Positions 20,196 to 20,653 of a stretch of DNA of 20,653 bases are shown here, piece by piece; the stretch's first letter is position 1, and each line of letters opens with the position of its first letter. The notes under the pieces are model-generated. The model worked only from the letters and a program-made list of their open reading frames with translations, did not search any database and was not told the DNA's origin. The position numbers were made by a program, and so were the translations under genes. The stretch spans positions 6,006,204 through 6,026,856 of the forward strand of contig NW_009799099.1 in the NCBI RefSeq assembly GCF_000213175.1. The letters run 5' to 3'. The stretch is from Neurospora tetrasperma FGSC 2508 (Eukaryota; Ascomycota; Sordariomycetes; Sordariales; Sordariaceae).

Positions 20196-20303
20196 GTACG
20201 CATATCGTCTTCTTCTCTCTGCCTTCTCACTTTCCCATGACGCCTTTTCACATAGTTCACTTGCCTCCAAACCACGTCGCTAACTCCCTGCTTGCATCTT
20301 CAG
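20196..20303 (+). other. probable second 5'-UTR intron, two possible acceptors
   Basis: A GTACGC donor at 20196 can pair with the acceptor CACATAG ending at 20255 (60 nt). It can also pair with CATCTTCAG ending at 20303 (108 nt), which has a good CTAAC branch site at 20280-20284. Either choice leaves the start codon at 20410 unchanged. Confidence 0.42.
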
Positions 20304-20409
20304 TGCCAGCGCCCGCCGTTGCCTTTTCTCCGCGCCCTATACCCAACCCATCCCAGCCAGTGCCCCGCCGCCCACACCCCTCAACCCCAAGACCGAGGAA
20401 GCCGCCAGG

Positions 20410-20653
20410 ATGTGCACCCAGACCGTCCTAACCACCCACCTCTGCCGCAAATGCGGCTCCCCGGTGTCCAACACCACCACTACCACTACCACTCCCTGCG
20501 TGGGCGGCGGCGGCGGCGGCAGCAGCAGCAGCACCAACAACAACAGCAGCAGCACCTGCCCGGGCGCGGGCAAGACCATCACCAAGACCGCCACAAGCGG
20601 CAAAGTTTGCGGGGCATGCACCCTGGAGGAGGTTCGGATCTATGCAGGGTCCT
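20410..20653 (+). CDS. small cysteine-rich protein, 5' part (runs off the right edge)
   Basis: The ATG at 20410 has A at -3 and is the first ATG in its frame after an upstream TAA at 20281-20283. 81 codons are visible and the frame is open at the edge. The protein starts MCTQTVLTTHLCRKCGSP. Cysteines lie at 2, 12, 15, 30, 50, 67 and 70, forming two CxxC pairs (12/15 and 67/70) like the knuckles of a zinc ribbon. Between them is low-complexity sequence: seven Thr (22-28), six Gly (32-37), then Ser and Asn runs encoded by GGC, AGC and AAC repeats. It has no signal peptide. It resembles the 55-aa protein at 2323-2156 (an MC start, a cysteine near residue 10-12, a later CGxC). The function is unknown. 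Confidence 0.6.
   Translation, partial: MCTQTVLTTHLCRKCGSPVSNTTTTTTTPCVGGGGGGSSSSTNNNSSSTCPGAGKTITKTATSGKVCGACTLEEVRIYAGS

Overview
The window is nuclear DNA of a filamentous ascomycete, almost certainly a Neurospora species or very close relative. The evidence is a spliced gene that I recognise as the UV-damage endonuclease mus-18 (UVE1/UVDE family), short 50-100 nt introns with GT...AG ends and CTRAC-type branch points, and long gene-poor intergenic DNA full of microsatellites and TACCT/AGGTA motifs. No CRISPR array, operon or bacterial mobile element is present.

Layout. Positions 1-2150 are mainly non-coding and rich in simple repeats; a presequence-like reading frame runs off the left edge on the minus strand. 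A 55-residue cysteine-rich protein is encoded at 2323-2156 (minus), with a probable 5'-UTR intron upstream. From about 2.7 to 7.7 kb I see no convincing gene. At 7744-8027 (plus) there is what looks like a broken gene fragment whose two frame breaks sit exactly on a 4-bp and a 10-bp tandem duplication. The DNA from 8.5 to 10.7 kb is again non-coding, with a degenerate tRNA-like element near 10.5 kb. mus-18 occupies 13007-10764 (minus, three exons). A four-exon gene at 15471-17436 (plus) encodes a CFEM-domain, seven-transmembrane PTH11-like receptor. About 2.6 kb of unassigned DNA follows. The right edge carries the 5' end of a second small cysteine-rich protein (20410 to the edge, plus), preceded by a leader with two probable introns.

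The genes are monocistronic and share no obvious pathway: one repairs UV photoproducts, one is a putative surface receptor, and two are small cysteine-rich proteins of unknown role. The most interesting signals are the mus-18 start region (a weak upstream ATG giving an acid-free mitochondrial-type presequence, followed by a strong ATG giving the nuclear form), the duplication-broken gene fragment, the paired MC-type cysteine-rich proteins, and a dispersed, strand-biased 9-mer (GTAGAGGTA).
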